The notes below the pieces were generated by a model. It was not told where the DNA came from, did no database searches, and saw nothing but the letters and a program-made list of their open reading frames with translations. 64,000 nt of DNA from a bacterium (lineage in GTDB: Bacteria > Orphanbacterota > Orphanbacteria > Orphanbacterales > Orphanbacteraceae): the NCBI GenBank assembly GCA_025782575.1, contig JALGYY010000017.1, positions 175,892-239,891 on the forward strand. Direction: 5' to 3'. Positions 43,634 through 51,736 of the stretch are shown here, piece after piece (position 1 is the stretch's first letter; every line of letters starts with the position of its first letter). The position numbers were made by a program, and so were the translations under genes.

Positions 43634-45079
43634 ATCGGGGATCCTGCGACCGGTATCGTACTATTCGGCCTGTTCATCGCGACTTCCGGAGCAGCGTGGT
43701 ATTTCGGCCATAGGGGACGGATCGCCCTTTCGATCTTCCTCGTTCTCGCCGGCGGAGTCTCGCTCCGCTGGCACTCTTCGGGCGATCGATTCCTGCACGA
43801 CTGGGATGAGAGATACCATGCCCTTGTCGCCAGGAATCTGATCGATCACCCCGCCACTCCCACGCTCTACGACGACCCCGTACTTCCATTCGACTTCAAG
43901 AACTGGGGATCCAATCATGTCTGGCTTCACAAACCCCCGCTGACCCTCTGGTTGATGGCCGGGAGCATCAGGATTTTCGGCGCCCATGAGAGGTCGGTCC
44001 GGTTGCCGAGTCTTCTGTTCGGCACGCTCGGGATCGGAATGACGTTTTTAATCGGCCGACGTCTCTTTCGCTCCTCCACGGCACTCATCGCCGCCTGGCT
44101 CCACGCGGGTAACGGATTCCTGATCGACCTCGAGGCGGGACGTCGCGCCGGTGATCACGTCGACGCACTCTTCATATTCCTCGTGGAACTGGGCGTCCTG
44201 TTTGCCGTGATTATCGCCGGGCGATGGAAGAGCGCCGCACTGTGCGGGATCGTGACCGGTCTGGCAGTGCTTACCAAGTGGGCATCGGCTCTCATCATCC
44301 TGCCCCTCTGGATCTTGAATCGAGGAAGCGGACGAAGTATCTTCCCTACTCTCTCTGCCGCCACTCTTCTCATTCTTCTTACCCTCGCAATCTCATTCCC
44401 CTGGCAGCGATCGATCGAAATCAGATTTCCCGATGAAACGGCCTGGGAACAGGAATACAACTTACGGCATCTGTCCGAAGTCCTCGAGGGACACGGAGGA
44501 GGTCCGCTCACTCACGTGATCCGGATGGGGAGATACTACGGGGAATTGGTTTATGTCGCGATTCTTTATCTGTTCGTGTCGATTATTCGAGATCGCCGTT
44601 CCAAGCCCCTTCAACTCCTGACTTTCTGGATCACGATCCCCTATCTGATCTTTTCAATCGCCGCTACAAAAATGCCTGGGTACGTAATGATGTCCGCGCC
44701 GGCAGTGTTTCTCGCCGTTGCCAGGATCATCACATCATTGCAAAGCCTCAAAACCCGCAGGTGGCGACGGCTCGCACCGGTTCTCGTCGCCGCCATGCTC
44801 CTCCTGCCGTTACGATACGGGATCGAACGGGTCAAACCGATGGCAGGCCCCGAAGAGCAATCGCGGGAATGGGCGAAGCGCTACCGGCTGATTGATGAAC
44901 GGACAGGTGGGGGACCGATCGTTCTCTTTGGTATGGACCGGCCGATCGAAGCGATGTTCTACTCTTCGGCCGTCGCCTATTCCCGGGATCCCCGCCCTGA
45001 ACTCGTCAGCGATCTCAGGCGACGCGGCTACCGTGTACTGGTAACAGAATCGGACGGGGAGAGCTTTTCGGAGCCTTGA
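43634..45079 (+). CDS. ArnT/GT39-like membrane glycosyltransferase, non-standard start
   Basis: The 481-residue frame carries the ArnT/PMT pattern: a first membrane helix, then the acidic motif HDWDERYHALVARNL, then NWGSNHVWLHKPPL and many membrane helices with a final periplasmic tail. Those conserved residues all lie upstream of the first ATG (43952), so that ATG cannot be the start. From the previous stop (43559-43561) to 43949 the frame contains no ATG, GTG or TTG. The best candidate is ATC at 43634, with AGGGGG (43622-43627) 6 bases upstream; CTG 43607 is an alternative. It probably transfers a sugar from a polyprenyl carrier at the outer face of the inner membrane. Its 3' end overlaps the next gene on the opposite strand by 52 bases. 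Confidence 0.75.
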   Translation: MGDPATGIVLFGLFIATSGAAWYFGHRGRIALSIFLVLAGGVSLRWHSSGDRFLHDWDERYHALVARNLIDHPATPTLYDDPVLPFDFKNWGSNHVWLHKPPLTLWLMAGSIRIFGAHERSVRLPSLLFGTLGIGMTFLIGRRLFRSSTALIAAWLHAGNGFLIDLEAGRRAGDHVDALFIFLVELGVLFAVIIAGRWKSAALCGIVTGLAVLTKWASALIILPLWILNRGSGRSIFPTLSAATLLILLTLAISFPWQRSIEIRFPDETAWEQEYNLRHLSEVLEGHGGGPLTHVIRMGRYYGELVYVAILYLFVSIIRDRRSKPLQLLTFWITIPYLIFSIAATKMPGYVMMSAPAVFLAVARIITSLQSLKTRRWRRLAPVLVAAMLLLPLRYGIERVKPMAGPEEQSREWAKRYRLIDERTGGGPIVLFGMDRPIEAMFYSSAVAYSRDPRPELVSDLRRRGYRVLVTESDGESFSEP

Positions 45080-45927
45080 TCAGGAAAGAGAGCGAGAGGA
45101 GTGTGAATCGTCACTTGTTTCTTCCACTCGTCATCCAGGGGAAGCGACAGGAACTGATCGAGGTTATGGCGTAAACTTCTGACTCCCGGACTGGGCCAGT
45201 CGGTACCCCAGAGAATCCGATCACCCAGTTCGGTAATCCTGGGAAATGACTCGAGTAATTTCTTCGGCGGGATTCCTGACACGTCCAGATACATGCTCCT
45301 ATGACGCCGGAGCAGGAAGAAGGCCTCCTCCGTCCGAAGGGGCCTCCCCCCATGGGCCATGATGATCCGAAGATCAGGGAAATCGATCGCTACATCGTCA
45401 AGCTCCATAGGATTGCCGTACTTGCAGCGTGCACCCGGGAATATGCTTGTCCCCGTATGCACCATGATCGGAAGACCTCGCTCCTCCGCCCTCTTGTAAA
45501 TCCGTCCCAGGTTATCGAGCCCCGTCGTGTAGGCATTCGCCGGGAATCCCTGGTGAGGGGGATGAATCTTTAGGCAGACAATACCAAGATCGATCAATCG
45601 ATCGACCGCCCCTTCGGGATCGTCTGTAAAGCGGGGATGAACGCTCCCGAACGGCAGGAGCCGGGTCCGATCATGGTCCGCGTAGCGTGAGACGAAATCG
45701 TTCGTACTGTCTGTGAATCCCATGACATCAGGGCTGACATAATTGATCAGACCTACGCGCCAGATTCCCGCCCGGTCCAGATGATCGATAAGAAGCGAAG
45801 GACTCTCCATCAGGGAAATGAGAAATTCCCAGTGATCCTCGTGCCCTTGCCGTATGGCTTCCCGAACGGCCGGCTTCATCTGATCCCACGGCTGGATATG
45901 GATATGAATGTCTGTTATTCGTTCCAA
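45028..45927 (-). CDS. Amidohydrolase-2 family metal-dependent hydrolase/decarboxylase
   Basis: The protein has 299 residues of the ACMSD-like amidohydrolase_2 family. Metal ligands are visible: ITDIHIHI (HxH) at the start, LKIHPPHQGF, IMVHTGT, IIMAHGG and the late Asp in ILWGTDWPSP. It may hydrolyse or decarboxylate an aromatic or ring-cleaved intermediate. It is the last gene of the benzoyl-CoA operon and overlaps the hydroxyacyl-CoA dehydrogenase stop by 13 bases. A direct role in the box pathway is not established. Its 3' end overlaps the convergent glycosyltransferase. Confidence 0.85.
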   Translation of the reverse strand: MERITDIHIHIQPWDQMKPAVREAIRQGHEDHWEFLISLMESPSLLIDHLDRAGIWRVGLINYVSPDVMGFTDSTNDFVSRYADHDRTRLLPFGSVHPRFTDDPEGAVDRLIDLGIVCLKIHPPHQGFPANAYTTGLDNLGRIYKRAEERGLPIMVHTGTSIFPGARCKYGNPMELDDVAIDFPDLRIIMAHGGRPLRTEEAFFLLRRHRSMYLDVSGIPPKKLLESFPRITELGDRILWGTDWPSPGVRSLRHNLDQFLSLPLDDEWKKQVTIHTPLALFPDQGSEKLSPSDSVTSTR

Positions 45928-46778
45928 TCGTAAAATCCCCTGCCCGATTTTCTCCCCAGCTCACCTCTCGCCACTTTTTCAGATAGAAGCGCGGGAGGCT
46001 CGTACTGATCGCCTCCCAGTTCCTCAGAGAGAGTCTTCGCAATGGCGAGCCTGACGTCGAGCCCGACGAGATCGGTCAGCCGCAAGGGACCCATGGGGTG
46101 TTTGTAACCGAGCGCCATCGCCTTGTCTATGTCCTCTGCAGAGGCGACCCCCTGTTCAAGCATGCGAATCGCTTCGAGTCCGAGCACCACGCCGAGTCTG
46201 CTCGTCGCGAAGCCGGGAGAATCCTTGACCACGATCGACTCTTTGCCGAGCGCCTCGACCATTCCAATTACGGATAAACGCGTCTCTTCACTCGTTCCTT
46301 CGTGAACGACCAGTTCCACCAGCTTCATAATATGGACCGGATTAAAGAAGTGCATCCCGATTACTCTCTCCGGGTGGGCAGTCGCTTCGGCAATCATCCC
46401 GATCGGCACTGAAGATGTATTGGAGGCAAGAATCGCGCTCCCACCGGCCCAGAGTTCCATGTCGGCGAAGAGCTTCTGTTTGATTTCCTTGTTTTCGACG
46501 ATTGCCTCGATACAGAGATCCGCATCCTGTACCGCTGACTCCAGATCATCTACTGCCGACAGCCGCGCAAGGGCGCCGTCCCTCGCTTCCTCCGTCAACT
46601 TCCCGCGCGCGATCCCGCCATCCAGATTTTTCCTCACTTTTTCCATGGCGAGTTGAATCGCGCTGTCGTCAAGATCCGTAATCGTAACTTCGTAGCCGGC
46701 GAGAGCCGATACCTGTGCGATCCCGTGTCCCATCGTGCCGGCACCGATCACGGCGACTTTGTTAATCGACTGGCTCAT
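45915..46778 (-). CDS. 3-hydroxyacyl-CoA dehydrogenase (3-hydroxybutyryl/3-hydroxyadipyl-CoA type)
   Basis: This single-domain 287-residue enzyme of the Hbd/PaaH family has the NAD-binding site VAVIGAGTMGHGIAQ at the start, the catalytic His in IGMHFFNPVHIMKLVELV, and the helical dimer domain at the C-terminus. In this operon it should oxidise 3-hydroxyadipyl-CoA to 3-oxoadipyl-CoA. It starts within the stop of the upstream crotonase gene (ATGA). It is cytoplasmic. Confidence 0.92.
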   Translation of the reverse strand: MSQSINKVAVIGAGTMGHGIAQVSALAGYEVTITDLDDSAIQLAMEKVRKNLDGGIARGKLTEEARDGALARLSAVDDLESAVQDADLCIEAIVENKEIKQKLFADMELWAGGSAILASNTSSVPIGMIAEATAHPERVIGMHFFNPVHIMKLVELVVHEGTSEETRLSVIGMVEALGKESIVVKDSPGFATSRLGVVLGLEAIRMLEQGVASAEDIDKAMALGYKHPMGPLRLTDLVGLDVRLAIAKTLSEELGGDQYEPPALLSEKVARGELGRKSGRGFYDWNE

Positions 46779-47575
46779 GCCGAAGGCTTCCTTCCATTTC
46801 GATTGAGTCGATCGGCCGCTCGAGCGAGAGCCGAGCGGGCTTCAGGAGTAGCAAAGAGCTCGCTCTGCATCTCTTCTTCCCAGGTCAGCATGGCGTCCAG
46901 ATCACGGTCAAGTGAACCGTACGCCATTCGCTTGACCGCCGTGAGAGCGGCGCGAGGTCTTGTAGTCAGTTCGGCTGCCACCCGTAAGGCCTCTTCCTGC
47001 AAGCGTTCCGGTGGGACCACCCGATTGACCAAGCCCGCTTCGTATGCTGCTTCCGCACTGAGTGCCGCCCCGTGGGCAAGGATTTCGAACGCCCGCGCGG
47101 GACCGACGATACGTGGAATGAAATAGGAGCCGCCCCACGCAGGTGCGAGCCCGAGTTTCGCGTAGGTAAAGTGGAACCGTGCGTCGGTAGAGGCGAGTCG
47201 AATGTCGCAGGCAAGCGCGAGGCTAGCCCCCCCGCCTACAGCAACACCGTTGACCGCCGCCACAACAGGGATAGGGGCTGCGTGAATCGCCCGCACGATT
47301 CGGCACCCTCCGTAGACGAGCGTCATGGCGTCGTCGATCCGACCTTCACTGATGCATGCGTTCATGTAACGCACATCACCGCCTGCGCAGAAGGATCGTC
47401 CCGACCCGGTGAGCACGAGAGCTCGCGCCCCCTCGGCGGCGAAGACCGTGCCAAAGGCCTCCTCCATTTCGCCCACCATCCTGTCGTCGAATGCGTGAAA
47501 CGCCTCCGGACGGTTTAGCGTGAGGACCACTACCCGATCAATCGTTTTTACATGAATCGTCTGGAACGTTTTCAA
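46775..47575 (-). CDS. PaaG-like enoyl-CoA hydratase/isomerase, TTG start
   Basis: There are 266 residues from TTG 47575, whose TTGA overlaps the thiolase stop; this gives [23 protein letters not shown], the expected crotonase start. The oxyanion segments are SFCAGGDVR and [16 protein letters not shown]. Neither hydratase Glu is present: S118 and Y138 occupy those positions. The third motif [11 protein letters not shown] resembles PaaG isomerases but has Ala146 where they have Asp. An isomerase acting on dehydroadipyl-CoA would fit the pathway, but activity is uncertain because of the missing residues. It overlaps both neighbours. Confidence 0.82.
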   Translation of the reverse strand: MKTFQTIHVKTIDRVVVLTLNRPEAFHAFDDRMVGEMEEAFGTVFAAEGARALVLTGSGRSFCAGGDVRYMNACISEGRIDDAMTLVYGGCRIVRAIHAAPIPVVAAVNGVAVGGGASLALACDIRLASTDARFHFTYAKLGLAPAWGGSYFIPRIVGPARAFEILAHGAALSAEAAYEAGLVNRVVPPERLQEEALRVAAELTTRPRAALTAVKRMAYGSLDRDLDAMLTWEEEMQSELFATPEARSALARAADRLNRNGRKPSA

Positions 47576-48765
47576 TCGTCGACCGATTCTACAAGCATGG
47601 CGATCCCCTGCCCCACTCCGATACACATGGTAACAAGCCCCAGCTTACCACCCGTTCTCTTGAGCCCATGGATGAGTGAGACAAGGATCTTGGCGCCTGT
47701 AGCCCCGAGGGGATGGCCGAGCGCGATTCCCCCTCCCGAAATATTGACCTTGGCCGGATCGAGGGAGAGTTCGCGAATGCATGCGAGTGACTGCGCGGCG
47801 AAAGCCTCGTTCAGTTCGATCAGATCGATTTCCTCTATTTTGATACCGGTTCGTTCCAGTAGTTTCCGGGTAGCGGGGATCGGCCCGAGTCCCATGCAGG
47901 AGGGATCAACGCCGGCAACAGCCGATCCGATCACACGGGCGAGGCGCTTATTCAGCCCCCCACCCTCCCGGGCAACTACAAGTGCGGCGGCACCGTCGTT
48001 GATTCCGCTGGAAGTCCCGGCCGTTACCGTTCCGCCCCGCCGGAAAGCCGGTTTCAGCCGTGTGAGATCTTCTCGCTTCACACCAATTCTGGGATGTTCG
48101 TCGGTATCGAAAATCTTGGGAGAGCTTTTGCGGACGGGGACCTCGACCGGCACAATCTCGCTCTTGAAGTGGCCGTCTCGTATCGCCAGAGCCGCCCGAC
48201 GCTGGCTCTCGAGTGCAAACGCCTCTTGATCCTCCCGGGTAATACCGTATTGATCGGCCACTACCTCTGCGGTCTCTCCGAGCGAGATCGTCCATTCCTT
48301 CCGAAATTGGGTATTCACGAACCGCCACCCGACAGAAGTCTCCGCCATGGTCGGCGCGGCACGATCAAACGGGCGACTGCATTTCAGCATCACATAAGGA
48401 GCGCGGGTCATGCTCTCCACGCCTCCCGCCAGGAAGAGTTCCCCCTCTCCGGCGTGAATCGCGTGAGCAGCGCTTATGACAGCTTGGAGCCCTGAGCCGC
48501 AAAGCCTGTTGATCGTCATCCCCGGAACTTCGACCGGGAGACCGGCAAGGAGGAGCGCCATTCGTCCGACGTTCCGGTTGTCCTCCCCCGCGCCGTTCGT
48601 GCACCCCAGAATGACATCGTCCACGGCGGCCGGATCGAGCCCGCTCTTTTCGACGACCGCGCGGATCGGTATCGCCGCGAGATCGTCGGGCCGGATCGAA
48701 GCCAGACCACCTCCAACCCGACCGACCGCGGTTCTTAGAGCTTCGTAAATATAGACATCAGCCAA
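47572..48765 (-). CDS. 3-oxoadipyl-CoA/acetyl-CoA thiolase
   Basis: This 397-residue thiolase of degradative type has the nucleophile C89 in [13 protein letters not shown]351 in [15 protein letters not shown] and C381 in TMCIGVGQG. The [17 protein letters not shown] segment resembles PcaF/PaaJ ([17 protein letters not shown]), favouring 3-oxoadipyl-CoA cleavage to succinyl-CoA and acetyl-CoA. That is the last step of the benzoyl-CoA epoxide route. Its ATG overlaps the aldehyde dehydrogenase stop by 8 bases. Confidence 0.9.
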   Translation of the reverse strand: MADVYIYEALRTAVGRVGGGLASIRPDDLAAIPIRAVVEKSGLDPAAVDDVILGCTNGAGEDNRNVGRMALLLAGLPVEVPGMTINRLCGSGLQAVISAAHAIHAGEGELFLAGGVESMTRAPYVMLKCSRPFDRAAPTMAETSVGWRFVNTQFRKEWTISLGETAEVVADQYGITREDQEAFALESQRRAALAIRDGHFKSEIVPVEVPVRKSSPKIFDTDEHPRIGVKREDLTRLKPAFRRGGTVTAGTSSGINDGAAALVVAREGGGLNKRLARVIGSAVAGVDPSCMGLGPIPATRKLLERTGIKIEEIDLIELNEAFAAQSLACIRELSLDPAKVNISGGGIALGHPLGATGAKILVSLIHGLKRTGGKLGLVTMCIGVGQGIAMLVESVDD

Positions 48766-50194
48766 GATTCACCCATACTGTTTTGGTTTCCAGAAAAGCG
48801 TCGAGCGCTTCGCCACCCAGTTCCCGTCCGAAACCGGAAGCCTTGAACCCGCCGAAGGGGGCGGCCGTATCGTAGTAGTTGTAGGCGTTGATCCAGACCG
48901 TGCCTGCTTTCACACGATCCGCCACACGATGGGCCTTTGCAATATCGCTCGTCCAGATCCCGGCAGCGAGGCCGTAGAGTGTTTCATTGGCGAGTTCTAC
49001 CGCCCCCTCTTCCCCCTCGAAGGAAAGAACGGAAAGGACAGGGCCGAAGATCTCTTCCCGGGAGATCGTCATCTCCGGGGTGACATCATCGAACACCGTC
49101 GCTTCCAGAAAGTAGCCTTTGCCGTTCACGGCGACCGGATTGCCTCCGGCCACAAGACGAGCCCCTTCCTTCTTTCCCCTGGCGATGTATTCCAACACCG
49201 AGTCTCTCTGCGACTTCGAAACGAGGGCGCCCATGCGCGTCCCCTTTTCCAGGGGATCACCAGGAATCAATTTGGCCGCGCGAGCAGCAAGCTTGTCCAC
49301 CACCTCTTCCCGAACGCTCTCTTCCACCAGCAGGCGTGAACCGGCCGCGCACACCTCGCCCTTACCATAAAAGATACCGGTCAGCGCACCTCGAACAGCT
49401 GCGTCGATGTCGGCATCGGCGAAGACAATATTGGGACTCTTCCCTCCGAGTTCCAGCGATACTCTCTTATTGCTCTTGGCCGCTTCCTGCATGATGAGCC
49501 GGCCCACTTCGGTTGATCCCGTGAACGCGATCTTGTCCACTCCCGGATGGCGAACGAGGGCCATGCCTGCCGTCGACCCGCCTCCGCTTACCACGTTGAA
49601 AGCGCCCGGCGGGAAGCCCGCTTCCGCGATTACCTCCCCGAACAGGAGCGCCGTCAACGGTGTTTCGGACGCCGGCTTCAGGACGACCGTACAACCGGCC
49701 GCGAGAGCAGGTGCATATTTCCACGACGCAAGGTTCAGAGGGAAATTCCACGGCACGATCGCGCCGACCACACCGATCGGTTCCCGGCGTGTGCTGACGA
49801 AAAACGGTCCTTCCACAGGAATTGTCTTGCCTTCGATCTTATCCGCCCAGCCGGCGTAATATCGGAGCGTCGATACAGACATAAAGACTTCAATTTTGGC
49901 TTCAAAAAGGGTCTTCCCATTGTGAATCGACTCGAGCTCGGCGAACTCCCCCAGCCGGGACTGCAGAATATCAGCCGCTTTCGCCAGCAGCTTTCCCCGC
50001 TTCCGGCCCGACATCTTTCGCCATTCCTCCGAGTCGAAACAACTCCGGGCCGCAGCGACGGCAGCATCGATGTCCGCTTCGCCTCCCTTGGCGACCTGGG
50101 CGATTACTTCCTCCGTAGCTGGATTCACCACTTCGAAAGTCTCTCCCGAGTCGGCCGCAATCCATTCATTTCCTACAAACAGTTCGGTTTTCAT
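48758..50194 (-). CDS. NAD(P)-dependent aldehyde dehydrogenase, probable dehydroadipyl-CoA semialdehyde dehydrogenase
   Basis: The protein has 478 residues of the ALDH superfamily with N150 (VPWNFP), general base E248 (SLELGGKSP) and nucleophile C282 (KGEVCAAGSR), all intact. By sequence it is closest in style to betaine/phenylacetaldehyde dehydrogenases. Its position between boxBC and the thiolase suggests that it oxidises 3,4-dehydroadipyl-CoA semialdehyde, the job of BoxD, but this is inferred from context. It overlaps neighbours at both ends (4 and 8 bases). Confidence 0.88.
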   Translation of the reverse strand: MKTELFVGNEWIAADSGETFEVVNPATEEVIAQVAKGGEADIDAAVAAARSCFDSEEWRKMSGRKRGKLLAKAADILQSRLGEFAELESIHNGKTLFEAKIEVFMSVSTLRYYAGWADKIEGKTIPVEGPFFVSTRREPIGVVGAIVPWNFPLNLASWKYAPALAAGCTVVLKPASETPLTALLFGEVIAEAGFPPGAFNVVSGGGSTAGMALVRHPGVDKIAFTGSTEVGRLIMQEAAKSNKRVSLELGGKSPNIVFADADIDAAVRGALTGIFYGKGEVCAAGSRLLVEESVREEVVDKLAARAAKLIPGDPLEKGTRMGALVSKSQRDSVLEYIARGKKEGARLVAGGNPVAVNGKGYFLEATVFDDVTPEMTISREEIFGPVLSVLSFEGEEGAVELANETLYGLAAGIWTSDIAKAHRVADRVKAGTVWINAYNYYDTAAPFGGFKASGFGRELGGEALDAFLETKTVWVNLG

Positions 50195-50994
50195 TTCCCT
50201 TTGAACTCCGGTTTTCGTTTTTCCATATAGGCAGCGAGGCCCTCTGCAGCATCGCTGCTTTGAAAGAGCTGTTGTTGCAGTTCCCGCTCCAGCGCAAGGC
50301 CCGATTCGATCGGTACTTCAGCGCCGGAAGTAACGGCTCGCTTGATAAAGCCCACTGCTTTCGACGCTCGCCCCGGCGGGACAAACATCTCTGCATAATC
50401 TCTGACCGCATCATCGAACGAATCGGCGTCGAAGATCTGATTGATCAGCCCCATCTCGAGCGCATCATCGAAGGAGAAGATCGAGCCGGTCGCCATCAAC
50501 TCGATCGATTTCGATTTGCCCAGAATGCGACTGAGCCGCTGGGTGCCACCCGTTCCGGGAAGAACCCCCAGATTCACTTCCGGCATCCCGATCCGGCCAC
50601 CATCTCTGCGCGCCACTCGAAGGTCGCATGCCAGTGCGATTTCAAGCCCACCTCCTACCGTATGACCGTTCAAGGCTGCGATCGTCAATTTCGGCGTCTG
50701 CTCGAGACGGATCATCGTCTCGTTCGCGTGGAGACAGAAGTAATATTTGAACGTGGGCGTTACTTCGCTCAACATGGCGATTTCCGCGCCGGCCGAGAAG
50801 AACTTCTCTCCCCCTCCACGAACGACAATCACGTGAACGGAGTCATCCATGCGGGCACTCAGGATCGCTTCGTCAAGCTGGCGCATCATTTCATAAGTAT
50901 AGGTATTAGCCGGCGGATCATTCATTTCGATCGTACCGATACCGCCTCTTACCTGAAAGTTCACCAGCCGCTCTCCGGCTGAGCCTTTCTTCTC
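50191..50994 (-). CDS. Enoyl-CoA hydratase/isomerase (crotonase)
   Basis: This is 267 residues from the ATG with GGAGG about 9 bases upstream; a longer frame lacks crotonase character. Both catalytic Glu residues are present (E119 in GGGLEIALACD, E140 in MPEVNLGVLPGTGG), so it is a competent hydratase. It would hydrate a dehydroadipyl-CoA to 3-hydroxyadipyl-CoA. A 142-base gap separates it from the upstream exonuclease gene, with no clear promoter. Its stop overlaps the ALDH start by 4 bases. Confidence 0.9.
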   Translation of the reverse strand, partial: EKKGSAGERLVNFQVRGGIGTIEMNDPPANTYTYEMMRQLDEAILSARMDDSVHVIVVRGGGEKFFSAGAEIAMLSEVTPTFKYYFCLHANETMIRLEQTPKLTIAALNGHTVGGGLEIALACDLRVARRDGGRIGMPEVNLGVLPGTGGTQRLSRILGKSKSIELMATGSIFSFDDALEMGLINQIFDADSFDDAVRDYAEMFVPPGRASKAVGFIKRAVTSGAEVPIESGLALERELQQQLFQSSDAAEGLAAYMEKRKPEFKGK

Positions 50995-51136
50995 CATTCC
51001 CCTGATCCTCCGTCTGATGAGTCTTCCGAGTGTGGGCTGGAGCACCGATTGTAGGGTCGCTCCCTGAGGAGAGCAAGGAGATTCCCTGTTCCGGAGTCAT
51101 GGAACGTTCGCTGCCTCCCCCCATTCCGACGGGGGC

Positions 51137-51736
51137 TCAAATATCCACGGCTCCGTTATGGAAGTGCTGCAGAATCGCCGCGCCCGCCCGGGCATCATCG
51201 AGCGCCCGATGGTACCCCAGGTCGAGATCGAGCCCCATTCGATCGATGACGCGATCGAGAGTGATGCCGGATGTGGTGATGCCGTTCTCGGCAAGCCAGA
51301 GAAGGGCCACGGTGCGAACATCGAGCGCTCCACCTACGAAATTCTTTCGATAGTTGACATCAAAGAGGCCACACTCCTTTCGAAGGAGAGGCATGTCGTA
51401 GTAAACCCCGTATGCCGCAAACATCGCCTTGTTTCTCGGTCCGAACCAACTGATGAACCGGCTGATTACACGATCGAACGTGTCGCAGGACGCGACCGAC
51501 TCCGGTGTGATACCCGTCATCTCCGTGATGAAAGGCGTAATCGGCCAATCCCGAGGGCGAACCAGTTCGGAGAATGTGTCGAGCGATTCGAGCGTCCGGC
51601 CATGTAGCCTGACCGCACCGATTTCGATGATATTGCTCTGGTCGAGCCGGAAGAGACCCCGCCCCTCGCAGGTCGCTTCGAGATCGATGACGACGATATC
51701 CGTACTGTATCGGGCCGGTCTCCGACGGTCACTCAA
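51137..51736 (-). CDS. DEDDh 3'-5' exonuclease (ERI-1/KapD-like)
   Basis: The protein has 199 residues with the DEDDh fold. Exo I is VIDLEATCE (D18, E20), Exo II lies around AAYGVYYDMPLL, and Exo III is YHRALDDARAGA with the catalytic His and Asp. The CEG after DLEAT and SNIIEIGAV resemble the ERI-1/KapD branch that processes RNA, rather than the polymerase proofreading subunit. It begins within the stop of the amidohydrolase gene (ATGA). A nuclease inside a benzoyl-CoA operon is odd; co-transcription may be accidental. Confidence 0.9.
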   Translation of the reverse strand: MSDRRRPARYSTDIVVIDLEATCEGRGLFRLDQSNIIEIGAVRLHGRTLESLDTFSELVRPRDWPITPFITEMTGITPESVASCDTFDRVISRFISWFGPRNKAMFAAYGVYYDMPLLRKECGLFDVNYRKNFVGGALDVRTVALLWLAENGITTSGITLDRVIDRMGLDLDLGYHRALDDARAGAAILQHFHNGAVDI

